NCBI RefSeq assembly: GCF_002909445.1
Contig: NZ_PPXC01000014.1
Coordinates: forward strand, 47,912 to 111,911
Direction: 5' to 3'
DNA length: 64,000 bases
Source: Arthrobacter glacialis
Lineage (GTDB): Bacteria; Actinomycetota; Actinomycetes; Actinomycetales; Micrococcaceae
Shown: positions 21,189-31,039 of the stretch, one piece after another
Numbering within the stretch: the stretch's first letter is position 1
Layout: each line of letters starts with the position of its first letter
Translations under genes and position numbers: made by a program
Notes under the pieces: generated by a model
Told to the model about the DNA's origin: nothing
The model's database searches: none
The model's input: the letters and a program-made list of their open reading frames with translations, nothing else

Positions 21189-22717
21189 GTCCTTCCATCA
21201 CGCTTCAACAGTTCATCTGACGACGCCGGACCCCAGCTGCCGGGTTCATAGGCTTCGGGCTGTTTACCTTCGGCGGCCCAGAATTCTTCGAACGGGTCAA
21301 GGATCTTCCACGACAGTTCAACTTCTTCGTGGCGGGGGAACAGCGGCGGCTCACCCAGCAAAACGTCAAGGATCAGGCGCTCGTACGCTTCGGGGCTTGA
21401 CTCGGTGAAGGCATGTCCGTAGCCAAAGTCCATGGTGACGTCGCGGACTTCCATCTGCGTGCCGGGAACCTTGGAACCGAACCGGATGGTGACACCTTCA
21501 TCAGGCTGCACGCGGATCACTACGGCGTTCTGGCCAAAGTCATCTTCCTGGTGGTCGGTGAACAACAGATTTGGTGCGCGCTTGAAGACAACGGCGATCT
21601 CCGTGACGCGCCTGCCCAAACGCTTGCCTGCGCGCAGGTAGAACGGCACCCCGGCCCATCGGCGTGTGTGGATGTCCAAGCGGATGGCGGCAAACGTTTC
21701 GGTGGTGGAATCGGCAGGAATGCCTTCTTCCTCCAGGTAGCCAAGAACATGCTCACCACCCTGCCAGCCGCCGGAGAATTGGCCGCGAGCAGAGTGATTG
21801 GAGAGATCCTCGGGAAGCTTGACGGCTGCCAGGACCTTTTCCTTCTCGGCACGCAGATGATCGGCGTCGAAAGAAATGGGTTCTTCCATGGCGGTCAGGG
21901 CGAGCAGTTGCAGGAGGTGGTTCTGGATGACGTCACGGGCAGCACCCACGCCGTCGTAATATCCAGCGCGACCGCCGGTGCCAATGTCCTCGGCCATGGT
22001 GATCTGCACGTGATCCACATAGTTGGCGTTCCACAACGGTTCAAAGAACTGGTTGGCAAAACGAAGCGCCAGAATATTCTGGACGGTTTCCTTGCCCAAG
22101 TAATGGTCGATCCTGAACACGGCGTCCTGGGGGAACACCTGCTCCACAATGTCATTGAGTGCACGGGCGGATTCGAGGTTGTGCCCAAAGGGCTTCTCGA
22201 TGACCACGCGGCGCCAGCTCTCATCCGTACCCTGAGCCAGGCCGTGCTCGGACAGCTGGCGGCATACGAGTTCAAATGCCTTGGGCGGGATGGAGAGGTA
22301 AAAGGCGGTGTTGCCCCTGGTGCCCCGGGTTTGATCGAGTTCGGCCAAAGTGGTCTTCAAACGTTCAAAGCCGGCGTGGTCATCAAACTCGCCCTGGACA
22401 AAACGAATGCCCTCGCTGAGTTGGTTCCACACGTTCTCGTCAAAGGGGGTGCGGCAATGGGCCTGCACGGACGTCTTCACCTGGGCGGCGAAGTCGCTAT
22501 CAGTCCAGGCACGGCGGCCAAACCCAACCAAAGCAAAACTAGGTGGCAGCAAACCGCGGTTTGCGAGGTCGTATACGGCGGGCATGAGCTTCTTGCGCGC
22601 CAAGTCACCGGTCACTCCAAAGAGCACCAGCGACGACGGTCCCGCAACCCGGGACAGTCGGCGGTCCCGACTGTCCCGGAGCGGGTTTTCATTTTGTGTT
22701 GCAGCGGAGGTGGGCAT
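21173..22717 (-). CDS. zwf: Glucose-6-phosphate dehydrogenase
   Basis: A 514-residue G6PDH, which makes NADPH and 6-phosphogluconolactone. The nucleotide motif GVTGDLARKKLMPA is near residue 34 and the substrate/catalytic motif RIDHYLGKE near 194. The frame opens at 22789, but that would overlap pgi by 56 nt. ATG 22717 gives the usual length and has AAGGTAA upstream. The gap to pgi is 16 nt. Confidence 0.96.
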   Translation of the reverse strand: MPTSAATQNENPLRDSRDRRLSRVAGPSSLVLFGVTGDLARKKLMPAVYDLANRGLLPPSFALVGFGRRAWTDSDFAAQVKTSVQAHCRTPFDENVWNQLSEGIRFVQGEFDDHAGFERLKTTLAELDQTRGTRGNTAFYLSIPPKAFELVCRQLSEHGLAQGTDESWRRVVIEKPFGHNLESARALNDIVEQVFPQDAVFRIDHYLGKETVQNILALRFANQFFEPLWNANYVDHVQITMAEDIGTGGRAGYYDGVGAARDVIQNHLLQLLALTAMEEPISFDADHLRAEKEKVLAAVKLPEDLSNHSARGQFSGGWQGGEHVLGYLEEEGIPADSTTETFAAIRLDIHTRRWAGVPFYLRAGKRLGRRVTEIAVVFKRAPNLLFTDHQEDDFGQNAVVIRVQPDEGVTIRFGSKVPGTQMEVRDVTMDFGYGHAFTESSPEAYERLILDVLLGEPPLFPRHEEVELSWKILDPFEEFWAAEGKQPEAYEPGSWGPASSDELLKRDGRTWRRP

Positions 22718-22733
22718 CTGTTGAGAAGTTACC

Positions 22734-24371
22734 TTATGCGTCGGAGTGCTGGCCAGCGAGTGTGGCCACCACAGTCTTGAGTTGTGCAACGCCAGTGGCC
22801 ACGTCAGTCAAATGAAGCCGCAGAACCGGGCGTCCGTGATCAGCCAGCACGGTTGCGTCACCGGCAGCCTGAGCAGAAATCAGCTCCCCAAAACTAAACG
22901 GCCGTTCCGGAATTGCCAAATCCTGTTGCGCCGCTCCCGTAACCTGCAAGAACACTCCCACTGCGGGGCCGCCCTTGTGGAACTGGCCGGTGGAGTGCAG
23001 GAAGCGCGGTCCCCAGCCAAAGGTGACGGGGCGGTTGCTGACGGCAGCGAGATCGTTGCGAACATCAGCCAGCGGTGCATTGGCCAAGCGGTCCAGGTAG
23101 ACCTGCACGCTAAGGTAGCCGTCGGCCGCCAGGGTGCCGAGCAGGGCAGTGATGGCCTGCTCCACCGTGCCAGCGCCAGCCAGCCATTCGGCGTCGTGGT
23201 TGGCGGTGCGAACCTCAATGGCACCATCGGTGAACAATGCCGGTGTTGGTGCCGGAGTGGCATCCAGCAGTCCGCGGGCAGCAGACTTGGCTGCCTCCAC
23301 GTCCGGCTGATCAAAGGGGCTGATGCCGAGCAGACGACCGGCGACGGCTGTGGCAAATTCCCACACCATCATCTGGGCGCCCAGATCCCCGGCGATGCTG
23401 ACCTCATTTTCGCCAAGTTCGACGTCGGAGTCCCCGGCTACCAGCCGCACCACCAGAACGTCAGCGGCGCCCGAAACCACCTCGGGGGAGTTGGTGTCGG
23501 CCACGACCGGCAGAACACCAGTGCCCAGCTTGCCGGTGGACTCTGCAATGAGCTGTTCGGCCCAGTCGGCGAAACCGACAATGCCCGAGCCGTCCTCCAC
23601 AATAACAATCTTGTTGCGCAAGGGGTTGGTGCCGCCCAGGGCAGCTGCCAGCCGCAGGCCAACATTGTCAACATCGTCGTCGCGAAGCATTTCGCCGGCT
23701 TCTTCAGCAGAATCCAGCAGCGCAGCAATGTCGGCACCGGCCAGGCCCGAGGGGACCAGGCCAAAGGCCGTCAAGCCTGAGTAGCGCCCGCCCACATTGG
23801 GGTCGGCATTGAAGACCTTGCGGTATCCGGACTCACGGGCAAAACCGTCCAGGGGTGAGCCGGGGTCGGTGACAATGATGATGCGGGCCTTGGCATCAAT
23901 GCCAGCGGCTGTGAATTCCGCTTCAAAGATGCGCCGCTGCGAATCGGTTTCCAGGGTGGAGCCCGACTTCGAGGACACCACAATGGCAGTTGTTGCCAAA
24001 CGGTCGGAAACTGCTGCGCGCACCTGGTCCGGATCAGTGCTGTCCAGGACGGTGAGCTCAACGCCTGCGGTGGCCGTGATGACCTCCGGTGCCAGGGAGG
24101 AGCCGCCCATGCCGCACAGCACGATGTGGTTGACGCCCTCGGCCTGAAGTTCGGCGCGCAGGGCAGCGATCTGCTCAACGAGAGGTGCCGACACCTCGGC
24201 GGCTTCAACCCAGCCCAGACGAATGGCTGATTCGGTTTCCGCCTCGGGGCCCCACAGTGTGGCGTCCTTTGCGAAGAGACGCGAAGCCACCTGGTCCGCC
24301 ACGAGGGTCAGCAGCTGCGTTTCCCCAGCTTCCTTGGCGGCGCCTGTGGCCGCAAATGCCAGTGATGTCAT
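22734..24371 (-). CDS. pgi: Glucose-6-phosphate isomerase
   Basis: A 545-residue phosphoglucose isomerase of the actinobacterial type. A SIS-like sugar-binding core is visible: CGMGGSSLAPEV near residue 86, then VSSKSGSTLET near 130. The start lies 5 nt after the tal stop and its ribosome site GGAGGG is inside the tal 3' end. Its place between tal and zwf supports channelling fructose 6-phosphate back to glucose 6-phosphate for the oxidative branch. Confidence 0.93.
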   Translation of the reverse strand: MTSLAFAATGAAKEAGETQLLTLVADQVASRLFAKDATLWGPEAETESAIRLGWVEAAEVSAPLVEQIAALRAELQAEGVNHIVLCGMGGSSLAPEVITATAGVELTVLDSTDPDQVRAAVSDRLATTAIVVSSKSGSTLETDSQRRIFEAEFTAAGIDAKARIIIVTDPGSPLDGFARESGYRKVFNADPNVGGRYSGLTAFGLVPSGLAGADIAALLDSAEEAGEMLRDDDVDNVGLRLAAALGGTNPLRNKIVIVEDGSGIVGFADWAEQLIAESTGKLGTGVLPVVADTNSPEVVSGAADVLVVRLVAGDSDVELGENEVSIAGDLGAQMMVWEFATAVAGRLLGISPFDQPDVEAAKSAARGLLDATPAPTPALFTDGAIEVRTANHDAEWLAGAGTVEQAITALLGTLAADGYLSVQVYLDRLANAPLADVRNDLAAVSNRPVTFGWGPRFLHSTGQFHKGGPAVGVFLQVTGAAQQDLAIPERPFSFGELISAQAAGDATVLADHGRPVLRLHLTDVATGVAQLKTVVATLAGQHSDA

Positions 24372-24376
24372 GGTGC

Positions 24377-25498
24377 TTAGCCCTCCGAGCCTGCAGCGTC
24401 CAAGGCTTCCTGGACGTGGTTCAGGAGGTCCTTCCAGCTGGCAACGAACTTGTCCAGGCCCTCGGTCTCCAGGATGCCCACAACGTCGTTGTAGGAGATG
24501 CCCAGGCCCTCGAGCTGGTTCAGCAGGGCGTTGGCCTCTTCGTACGTGCCGGTGATGGTGTCGCCCGTGACAACGCCGTGGTCAAAGGTTGCATCGAGGG
24601 TCTTCTCCGGCATGGTGTTGACCACGTTGACGGCTACCAGTTCGGTCACGTACAGGGTGTCCGGGTAGGCCGGGTTCTTGACACCCGTGGAAGCCCACAG
24701 GGGGCGCTGGGGGAGTGCTCCGGCGTCGGCCAGCAAAGCCCAGCGCTCGGAGGAGAAGACCTCTTCGAAGGCCTGGTAGGCCAGGCGTGCATTGGCAAGA
24801 CCGGCCTTGCCCTTCAGGGAGGCAGCTTCCTCGGTGCCGATGGCGTCGAGGCGGTTGTCGATTTCCAAGTCAACGCGGGAAACGAAGAAGGAGGCCACGG
24901 AGTGAATGTCAGCCAGGTTGTGGCCGTTAGCCTTAGCCAGTTCCAAACCGCTCAGGAACGCGTTCATGACGGCGCGGTAGCGGTCCAGGGAGAAGATGAG
25001 GGTGACGTTGACGCTGATGCCTTCGCCCAAGGTGGAGGTGATGGCCGCCAGGCCCTCAAGGGTTGCCGGGATCTTGATGAGGACGTTCTTCTTGTCAACC
25101 TTGGCGTACAGGCGCTTGGCTTCCTCGAAGGTTCCTGCGGTGTCCCAGGCCTTGCGCGGATCAACTTCGATGGAGACGCGGCCGTCAACGCCCTTGGTGG
25201 CGTCGGCGACGCCGGCGAAGATGTCGCAACCATCGGCGACATCCGCGGTGGTCAATTCAAAGACGGCTTCCTCGGCGGAAACGCCGGCTGCCGAGAACTT
25301 CTTCAGTTCAGCCTTGTAGTCATCGCTCTTGGTGATGGCAGCTTCGAAGATGCTGGGGTTGGTGGTAACGCCAACAACGTTCTTTTCAGCGATCAAGGCA
25401 GTGAGGTTGCCACTGCTGATGCGGCTGCGGGAAAGGTCATCGAGCCAGATGGAGACGCCGGCTGCGGAAAGTGCTGCCGTGGGAGTTGAATTAGTCAT
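24377..25498 (-). CDS. tal: Transaldolase
   Basis: A 373-residue transaldolase of the long actinobacterial class. The Schiff-base lysine lies in the VLIKIPAT segment (about residue 138-145). The N-terminal region [13 protein letters not shown] and the motif [13 protein letters not shown] (about 38-50) are typical. AAGGAAG precedes the ATG. A 48-bp perfect palindrome lies just upstream, between tkt and tal. Confidence 0.96.
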   Translation of the reverse strand: MTNSTPTAALSAAGVSIWLDDLSRSRISSGNLTALIAEKNVVGVTTNPSIFEAAITKSDDYKAELKKFSAAGVSAEEAVFELTTADVADGCDIFAGVADATKGVDGRVSIEVDPRKAWDTAGTFEEAKRLYAKVDKKNVLIKIPATLEGLAAITSTLGEGISVNVTLIFSLDRYRAVMNAFLSGLELAKANGHNLADIHSVASFFVSRVDLEIDNRLDAIGTEEAASLKGKAGLANARLAYQAFEEVFSSERWALLADAGALPQRPLWASTGVKNPAYPDTLYVTELVAVNVVNTMPEKTLDATFDHGVVTGDTITGTYEEANALLNQLEGLGISYNDVVGILETEGLDKFVASWKDLLNHVQEALDAAGSEG

Positions 25499-25555
25499 TT
25501 TGCTACTTCCTTAAGATGAAGGCCCTGCCTCAAAGCACTGCGCAGGAGTATTGTT

Positions 25556-25603
25556 CCGGTTTCCTCGCCTCGCACGCCGCGGCGTGCGAGGCGAGGAAAC
25601 CGG
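25556..25603. repeat. 48-bp perfect palindrome between tkt and tal
   Basis: Every base of the 24-nt left arm, starting CCGGTTTCCTCGCC, pairs with the right arm ending GGCGAGGAAACCGG, with no loop. It lies 58 nt upstream of the tal start and 72 nt after the tkt stop. As RNA it would form an extremely stable hairpin; as DNA it could extrude as a cruciform. It could terminate most tkt transcripts, set the tkt:tal ratio, or protect processed ends. Confidence 0.9.
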
Positions 25604-25675
25604 TGTGAAGACTAAGCGGCTGGCAGGAACCATCCCGTGGCTCCTGCCGGCCGGTACTGCTTAGAAGAGTGTTGC

Positions 25676-27802
25676 TTAGGAGTTGGCAGCAGCCAATGAG
25701 TCCTTGGCTGCTGCTGTGACGGCCTCGGTGGTGATGCCGAATTCCTTGAACAGGATCTTGTAATCAGCCGAAGCGCCGAAGTGCTCCAGTGAGATGGAAC
25801 GGCCGGCGTCGCCAACAAACTCGCGCCAGCCCAAAGCCAAACCGGCTTCGACGGAGACGCGAGCCTTGACGGCGGAGGGCAGAACCTGCTCGCGGTACTC
25901 TGCAGGCTGGGCGTTGAACCACTCAACACACGGCATGGAGACAACGCGGGTGGCGATGCCTTCGGCCTGCAATGCCTCGCGGGCCTCAACAGCCAGCTGC
26001 ACCTCGGAGCCGGTGGCGATCAGGATGACAGCGGGGGTGACTACTGCGCCGTCGGACACGGACTCAGCCAAAACGTAACCGCCCTGGGCAACACCCTCGG
26101 CGGAACCGAACTCGGTTGCCGTGGCAGCACCGGCGCCGCGGGAGTACGTGGGAATGTTCTGACGTGTCAGCACAATACCGGCCGGGTTGCTGGTGGTTTC
26201 CAGGATCTTCTTCCAGGAGGCCGAAACCTCGTTGGAATCACCGGGGCGCACAACGTCCAGGCCCGGAATGGCTCGCAGGCTCGAGAGCTGCTCCACGGGC
26301 TGGTGGGTGGGACCGTCTTCGCCCAAACCGATGGAGTCGTGGGTCCACACGTAGATGGAGGGGACACCCATCAACGCGGAGAGGCGGATGGCCGGGCGCT
26401 GGTAGTCGCTGAAGATCAGGAACGTGCCGGAGAACGCACGGGTGGGGCCACCCAAGTGAATGCCGTTCACAATCGAGGCGGCGGCGTGCTCACGGATACC
26501 AAAGTGAAGGACACGGCCGTAGGGGCCACCTGACCAGGTGTCTGTCTGCTTGGAGGCAGGCACGAAGGATCCGGAGCCTTCAATGGTGGTGTTGTTGGAA
26601 CCGGCCAGGTCGCAGGAACCGCCCCAAAGCTCGGGCAGTACACCACCAATGGCGTTCAGGACCTTGCCGGAGGCAACGCGGGTGGAGACTTCCTTGCCGC
26701 CTTCAAAGACGGGCAGGTTTTCCTCCCAGTTGGCCGGGAGTTCCTTCTTCTCAATGCGCTCCAGAAGTGCTGCCGATTCCGGGTTCGCGTTCTGCCATGC
26801 CGAGAAGCCAACGTTCCACTCTTCACGGGCGTCGGCGCCACGGGCAACCAGCTCGCGGGCGTGGTCCAGGATGGCCGGATCAACCTCGAAGTTCTTTTCC
26901 GGGTCAAAGCCCAGAACTTCCTTCAGGGCCGCAACCTCTGCGCCACCCAGGGCTGAACCGTGGATTCCGCCGGTGTTCTGCTTCTTCGGGGACGGGAAGC
27001 CAATGATGGTACGCAGGGAGATCAGTGAAGGCTTGGTGGTCTCAGCCTTTGCCGCGGCCAGGGCTGCGTGCAGTTCGGCAACGTCTTCAACGTAGTCGCC
27101 GGTCTTGGTCCAATCGACGCGCTGCACATGCCAGCCGTACGCTTCGTAGCGCTTGAGCACGTCTTCGGAGTAGGCAATGTTGGTGTCATCTTCAATGGAG
27201 ATGTGGTTGGAGTCGTAGATGACAACCATGTTGCCAAGCTCCTGGTGGCCGGCAAGGCTGGAGGCCTCGCTGGTGACGCCTTCTTGCATGTCGCCGTCGG
27301 AGGCAATAACCCAGACGGTGTGATCGAACGGGCTGGTACCGGGAGCGGCGTCGGGGTCCATGAGACCGCGCATGCGGCGCTGGGAGTAGGCGAAGCCAAC
27401 CGCCGAGGCCAGGCCCTGGCCAAGCGGGCCGGTGGTGATCTCCACACCGGCGGTGTGCTTGTACTCGGGGTGGCCCGGAGTCAGGGAACCCCAGGTGCGC
27501 AGGGCTTCGAGGTCAGAAAGTTCCAGGCCGTAACCGGACAGGAAAAGCTGTACATACAGCGTCAGGGAGGTGTGGCCCGGGGAAAGAATGAAACGGTCGC
27601 GACCAATCCAGTCAGGATTCTTGGGATCAATGCGCATGACCTTCTGGAACAACAAGTAAGCGGCAGGCGCCAGCGACATGGCTGTACCCGGGTGGCCGTT
27701 ACCCACCTTCTCTACTGCGTCAGCGGCCAGAATTCGGGCAGTGTCCACTGCGCGCTGATCGTTGGCGGTCCAGGTGAATGTTGGCAAATCCAGATGTGAC
27801 AC
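25676..27802 (-). CDS. tkt: Transketolase
   Basis: A 708-residue thiamine-diphosphate transketolase of the non-oxidative pentose phosphate branch. Seen: the N-terminal substrate His in GNGHPGTAMSLAP (about 36-48), the TPP motif ASDGDMQEGVTSEAS ending in YDSN (about 166-200), and the pyrimidine domain GIREHAAASIVNGI (about 441). The GTG start is preceded by GAGAGGGA. It is the first gene of the minus-strand tkt-tal-pgi-zwf-opcA-pgl cluster and is divergent from ctaB. Confidence 0.97.
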   Translation of the reverse strand: MSHLDLPTFTWTANDQRAVDTARILAADAVEKVGNGHPGTAMSLAPAAYLLFQKVMRIDPKNPDWIGRDRFILSPGHTSLTLYVQLFLSGYGLELSDLEALRTWGSLTPGHPEYKHTAGVEITTGPLGQGLASAVGFAYSQRRMRGLMDPDAAPGTSPFDHTVWVIASDGDMQEGVTSEASSLAGHQELGNMVVIYDSNHISIEDDTNIAYSEDVLKRYEAYGWHVQRVDWTKTGDYVEDVAELHAALAAAKAETTKPSLISLRTIIGFPSPKKQNTGGIHGSALGGAEVAALKEVLGFDPEKNFEVDPAILDHARELVARGADAREEWNVGFSAWQNANPESAALLERIEKKELPANWEENLPVFEGGKEVSTRVASGKVLNAIGGVLPELWGGSCDLAGSNNTTIEGSGSFVPASKQTDTWSGGPYGRVLHFGIREHAAASIVNGIHLGGPTRAFSGTFLIFSDYQRPAIRLSALMGVPSIYVWTHDSIGLGEDGPTHQPVEQLSSLRAIPGLDVVRPGDSNEVSASWKKILETTSNPAGIVLTRQNIPTYSRGAGAATATEFGSAEGVAQGGYVLAESVSDGAVVTPAVILIATGSEVQLAVEAREALQAEGIATRVVSMPCVEWFNAQPAEYREQVLPSAVKARVSVEAGLALGWREFVGDAGRSISLEHFGASADYKILFKEFGITTEAVTAAAKDSLAAANS

Positions 27803-28171
27803 TGACAGGTCCCTCTCGTTATGGGCAAAATAGTGCAGCTGCAGGGCAAGCGTGCGCGCCTAGGAATTTTAGACAATCTTTGGCTGCTGATTCAGGGCCC
27901 TGCCCTGGGGTATTTCTTTCAGCTATATCAAGCTTAGTCTCACGGGTGCCGTGAGTGGCTTGATCACACGCAGTCAGGCGATTCTAAAGTTACACGACTC
28001 CCGCCCACATCCGTGATTGGTTTTCACATGTTGAGAACTCGGAAGCGCACACTTGACTTTACGGATTTTCGCTCTCTGAGGGTTCGGACGGCTATTATAG
28101 GGATAGCTTTGCCTTCCGTGCACTTGTTGCGTCGGACGGTGAAGCCACAGCGCCGAATCAACAATGAAAAC
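27803..28171. promoter_or_regulatory. Divergent tkt / ctaB promoter region
   Basis: This 369-nt region has no convincing gene and must carry both promoters. A minus-strand TAAAAT (27866-27871) could be the tkt -10. On the plus strand TATTAT at 28093-28098 is a possible ctaB -10, without a clear -35. A perfect 7-bp inverted repeat with 3-nt centre, CTCACGG-GTG-CCGTGAG, at 27939-27955 is a candidate operator placed between the two promoters. Confidence 0.5.
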
Positions 28172-29146
28172 ATGGTGACAGTACACGTGAGTGCAATGCA
28201 TACCCCCACCACCGAAACCCCAGCCAAGGTTGCAGTGGGTTTTGCTGAAAAGGCCAAGGGATATTTAGCTCTGACCAAGCCCCGGGTTGTGGAACTCCTG
28301 CTGGTGACCACCTTGCCCACCATGTTTTATGCGCACGGCTTCAGCGGCAAGAGCGGCGTACCCAGCCTTTGGCTCATGGTGGCCACCATGGTTGGCGGGG
28401 CGTTGGCAGCAGGCGCGTCCGGCGCCTTCAATTGTTACATTGACCGCGACATTGACAAGATCATGAACCGCACCTCCAAGCGCCCCTTGGTGACCGGCGT
28501 GATTACTCCCCGTGAAGCACTAGTGTTCTCCTGGATCCTGACAGTTCTGGCTGTGGTCCTGCTGTGGAGCATCAACCCGCTGACAGGCATCCTGGGCATT
28601 GGCGCCATCTTCTTGTACGTGGTTGTCTACTCACTGATCCTCAAGCGCCGCACATCCCAGAACATCGTGTGGGGCGGGGCAGCAGGGTGCATGCCGGTAC
28701 TGATTGCCTGGGCGGCTGTAACAAATACTGTGCAGTGGCCCGCCGTGATCTTGTTCATGATCATCTTCTTGTGGACGCCCCCGCACTACTGGCCGTTGTC
28801 CATGCGCTACAGCGACGACTACAACGCAGTCAACGTTCCCATGCTCGGCGCGGTTGCCGGGTCGCGCACGGTTGCCGTTCAGGTGGTGCTCTACACCTGG
28901 GCCATGGTGGCTTGTTCACTGCTCATGATCCCGCTGGGCGGCGCCGGCATTGTCTACACCGTGACCACGGCGGTTGCCGGCATCTGGTTCCTGCTTGAAG
29001 CGCACAAGTTGTACAGCAACTCCAAGAAGAACCTGGTGACCAAGAAGAACGCCATGAAGGTCTTCCACGCCTCCATCACCTACCTGACACTGGTCTTCCT
29101 GTCCTTGGCCGTGGATCCCTTTGTCGGCTCAGCCCTGATGGGCTAG
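28172..29146 (+). CDS. ctaB: Heme O synthase (protoheme IX farnesyltransferase)
   Basis: A UbiA-family membrane prenyltransferase that farnesylates heme B to heme O for cytochrome oxidase. About nine hydrophobic helices follow a short N-terminal cytosolic part. Conserved motifs are [11 protein letters not shown] (about residue 33), the first Asp-rich [15 protein letters not shown] (about 88-102) and the second [12 protein letters not shown] (about 211-222). The frame opens at 28013, but the first 53 codons look non-coding. ATG 28172 is chosen; GTG 28187 and ATG 28196 are alternatives. Its position divergent from tkt is common in actinobacteria. Confidence 0.93.
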   Translation: MVTVHVSAMHTPTTETPAKVAVGFAEKAKGYLALTKPRVVELLLVTTLPTMFYAHGFSGKSGVPSLWLMVATMVGGALAAGASGAFNCYIDRDIDKIMNRTSKRPLVTGVITPREALVFSWILTVLAVVLLWSINPLTGILGIGAIFLYVVVYSLILKRRTSQNIVWGGAAGCMPVLIAWAAVTNTVQWPAVILFMIIFLWTPPHYWPLSMRYSDDYNAVNVPMLGAVAGSRTVAVQVVLYTWAMVACSLLMIPLGGAGIVYTVTTAVAGIWFLLEAHKLYSNSKKNLVTKKNAMKVFHASITYLTLVFLSLAVDPFVGSALMG

Positions 29147-29160
29147 TCTTCCTTTTTGAA

Positions 29161-29214
29161 GTACGACGGCGGGCCCGCACCTTTGAGAGTAAAGGTGCGG
29201 GCCCGCCGTCGTAC
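29161..29214. terminator. 24-bp perfect hairpin after ctaB
   Basis: GTACGACGGCGGG... (29161-29184) is exactly complementary to 29191-29214, with a 6-nt loop GAGAGT. There is no T-run after it on the plus strand. It lies 15 nt after the ctaB stop and is probably its terminator or 3'-protecting structure. Confidence 0.8.
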
Positions 29215-29338
29215 CGGCCGTTCACTCACAGTTTCCACCCCGGACCCCTCATGTTGCCGCCCCAGCCAGCTGGGTTCTCTACTGTCGTGGTGCAACTGCG
29301 GCCCAAACAGGCGCTGCATCACCCTTTGAGAGGCAGCA

Positions 29339-30523
29339 ATGACGGCAAGCATCAACCAGGCAAAACTCAGCCGGAGGGCGGCCTTGGCTGCCGCGGGAAC
29401 ACTGGGCGCCCTGGGAATCACCGTGGCGGCGGGAGCCGAGAGCAAGGCAGCGCCGGGGGCCAAGCCACCCAAGCCGAGCCTCGCGTTCCGGCCCAACGGT
29501 ACGTTCAAGATTGTCCAGTTCAATGACACCCAGGACGACGAACGCACCGACCGCCGCACCATAGAGCTCATGGAGCGGACCCTTGATGCGGAGAAGCCCG
29601 ATTTTGTTGTCATCAATGGTGACGTGATCACCGGGGGATGCGACACCGAGCTGGAGGTTAAGCAAGCCCTGAACCATGTGGTGCTGCCCATGGAGAATCG
29701 CAAGATTACGTGGGCTGTGACCTTCGGCAACCATGACGAAGACTCCCTGGCACGCACGGGGATGACGGAAGCTAAGATGCTGGCCTTCCTGCAGAGCTAC
29801 GCGTTCAACGTCAACGCCGACTCCACCCCGGGCCTCACGGGAACCTCCAACACGCAGCTGCTCATCAAGTCCGCCAGCTCCAAGGCGCCGGCCTTCGGCC
29901 TGTGGCTCATCGACACTGGCCGGTACGCTCCCGGCGCCATCGATGGACAGAGCTTTGAGGGCTACCCCACGTGGGACTGGGTGCGCATGGACCAGGTCAA
30001 CTGGTACCGCGAGATGTCCATTGCCACGGAGCGCAAGTACGGCCAGAAGGTGCCCTCGTTGATGTGGGGCCACATTGCTCTCCACGAACACCGCAACATG
30101 TGGTTTGCCAGCATTGACTCCCGCAACGACTCAGACCATGCCCGGGCGCTCACCCGTCACAGCATCGTCGGGGAGCGCAACGAGGATGAGTGCCCCGGCC
30201 CCATCAACTCCGGATTGTTCAACGCGTTCCTGGAGCGCGGGGATGTGAAGGGCTACTTTGTGGGTCACGACCACGTCAACACCTATGTGGGCAACTACTA
30301 CGGCGTGCAGCTCGGCTACGCACCCGGCACAGGATTCGGGGCCTATGGGCTGCCCGGTGCCGAGCGGAACCGCCTGCGTGGCGCGCGCGTGTTTGAGTTG
30401 GATGAGAACCACCCCGGCATCTACAAGGACACCCGAGTTGTCTTTGCCAAGGACTTCGGGATTGATCTCACGGCAAATGACCAGCCGATTGAGCCGCTGC
30501 CGTTGGGCCCCGGCCAGAGCTAG
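29339..30523 (+). CDS. Tat-exported calcineurin-like metallophosphoesterase
   Basis: A 394-residue phosphoesterase with an N-terminal twin-arginine-type signal (KLSRRAALAAAG, then a hydrophobic stretch to about residue 36). The dimetal motifs are FNDTQDDERTD (about 60; Asp where D-x-H is usual, so the first motif is atypical), INGDVI (about 96), FGNHDED (about 129-135) and GHDHVN (about 308). It resembles exported purple-acid-phosphatase-like proteins that release phosphate outside the cell. The start follows GAGAGGCAGCA. The substrate is not known. Confidence 0.85.
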   Translation: MTASINQAKLSRRAALAAAGTLGALGITVAAGAESKAAPGAKPPKPSLAFRPNGTFKIVQFNDTQDDERTDRRTIELMERTLDAEKPDFVVINGDVITGGCDTELEVKQALNHVVLPMENRKITWAVTFGNHDEDSLARTGMTEAKMLAFLQSYAFNVNADSTPGLTGTSNTQLLIKSASSKAPAFGLWLIDTGRYAPGAIDGQSFEGYPTWDWVRMDQVNWYREMSIATERKYGQKVPSLMWGHIALHEHRNMWFASIDSRNDSDHARALTRHSIVGERNEDECPGPINSGLFNAFLERGDVKGYFVGHDHVNTYVGNYYGVQLGYAPGTGFGAYGLPGAERNRLRGARVFELDENHPGIYKDTRVVFAKDFGIDLTANDQPIEPLPLGPGQS

Positions 30524-30539
30524 CCCCAATAGTCGGACG

Positions 30540-30575
30540 GTAAGGCCCGCGGCGCACGTCTGCCGCGGGCCTTAC
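30540..30575 (+). terminator. Terminator after the metallophosphoesterase gene
   Basis: A 14-bp perfect stem, GTAAGGCCCGCGGC with GCCGCGGGCCTTAC, with an 8-nt loop, followed by the T-rich TCATTTATCCCTCTTT. It starts 17 nt after the stop. Confidence 0.85.
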
Positions 30576-30607
30576 TCATTTATCCCTCTTTGACGTACCG
30601 TGGTGCC

Positions 30608-31039
30608 ATGAACACGTGGAGTGATCAAGCGTCAGTGGTGGAATTCCCTGATGGCCGGCGCATACGCGGAGCAAGTCTGCGCGAGTCCCGCCGAACAACC
30701 GAACATTCAGACTTCACTGTCTACTTGCTGGGCCGCGCCCCCAGCCACCCATTGGGGGATTACCACTGGGTGAAGTGGCGGGACTTCGGCGTGCCGGCGT
30801 CGAGCGCGGATGCTGTTGGTACGTTGCAGGAGGCGTTCGAGCGGTCTACGGGGGAGAGGGTTGAGATTGTCTGCCGTGGCGGTGTCGGGAGAACCGGCAC
30901 GGCTCTTGCACTGCTGGCCATGATGGCCGGAATTGCCGGTACCGACGCGATGGACTGGGTTCGGGAGCACTATCACCCGCACGCCGTCGAGACCCCCGGT
31001 CAGCGGCGATGGTTGCGCCAGGTCGCAACATTGCTCTGA
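30608..31039 (+). CDS. Protein-tyrosine / dual-specificity phosphatase-like protein
   Basis: A 143-residue protein with the CX5R phosphatase loop CRGGVGRTG at about residues 86-94, the hallmark of cysteine-dependent phosphatases. The upstream WRDFGVP segment may carry the general-acid Asp. Short actinobacterial proteins of this type are annotated as tyrosine phosphatase family; the natural substrate is unknown. ATG 30608 is used; a TACCGT -10-like hexamer lies 6 nt before it, so it may be leaderless. Confidence 0.75.
   Translation: MNTWSDQASVVEFPDGRRIRGASLRESRRTTEHSDFTVYLLGRAPSHPLGDYHWVKWRDFGVPASSADAVGTLQEAFERSTGERVEIVCRGGVGRTGTALALLAMMAGIAGTDAMDWVREHYHPHAVETPGQRRWLRQVATLL

Noticed and set aside
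20284-25514. Long plus-strand open frames opposite pgl, opcA, zwf, pgi and tal (for example 21413-22780 and 24185-25489)
   Set aside because: They mirror highly conserved minus-strand enzyme genes in GC-rich DNA and encode no recognisable family; they are antisense shadows.
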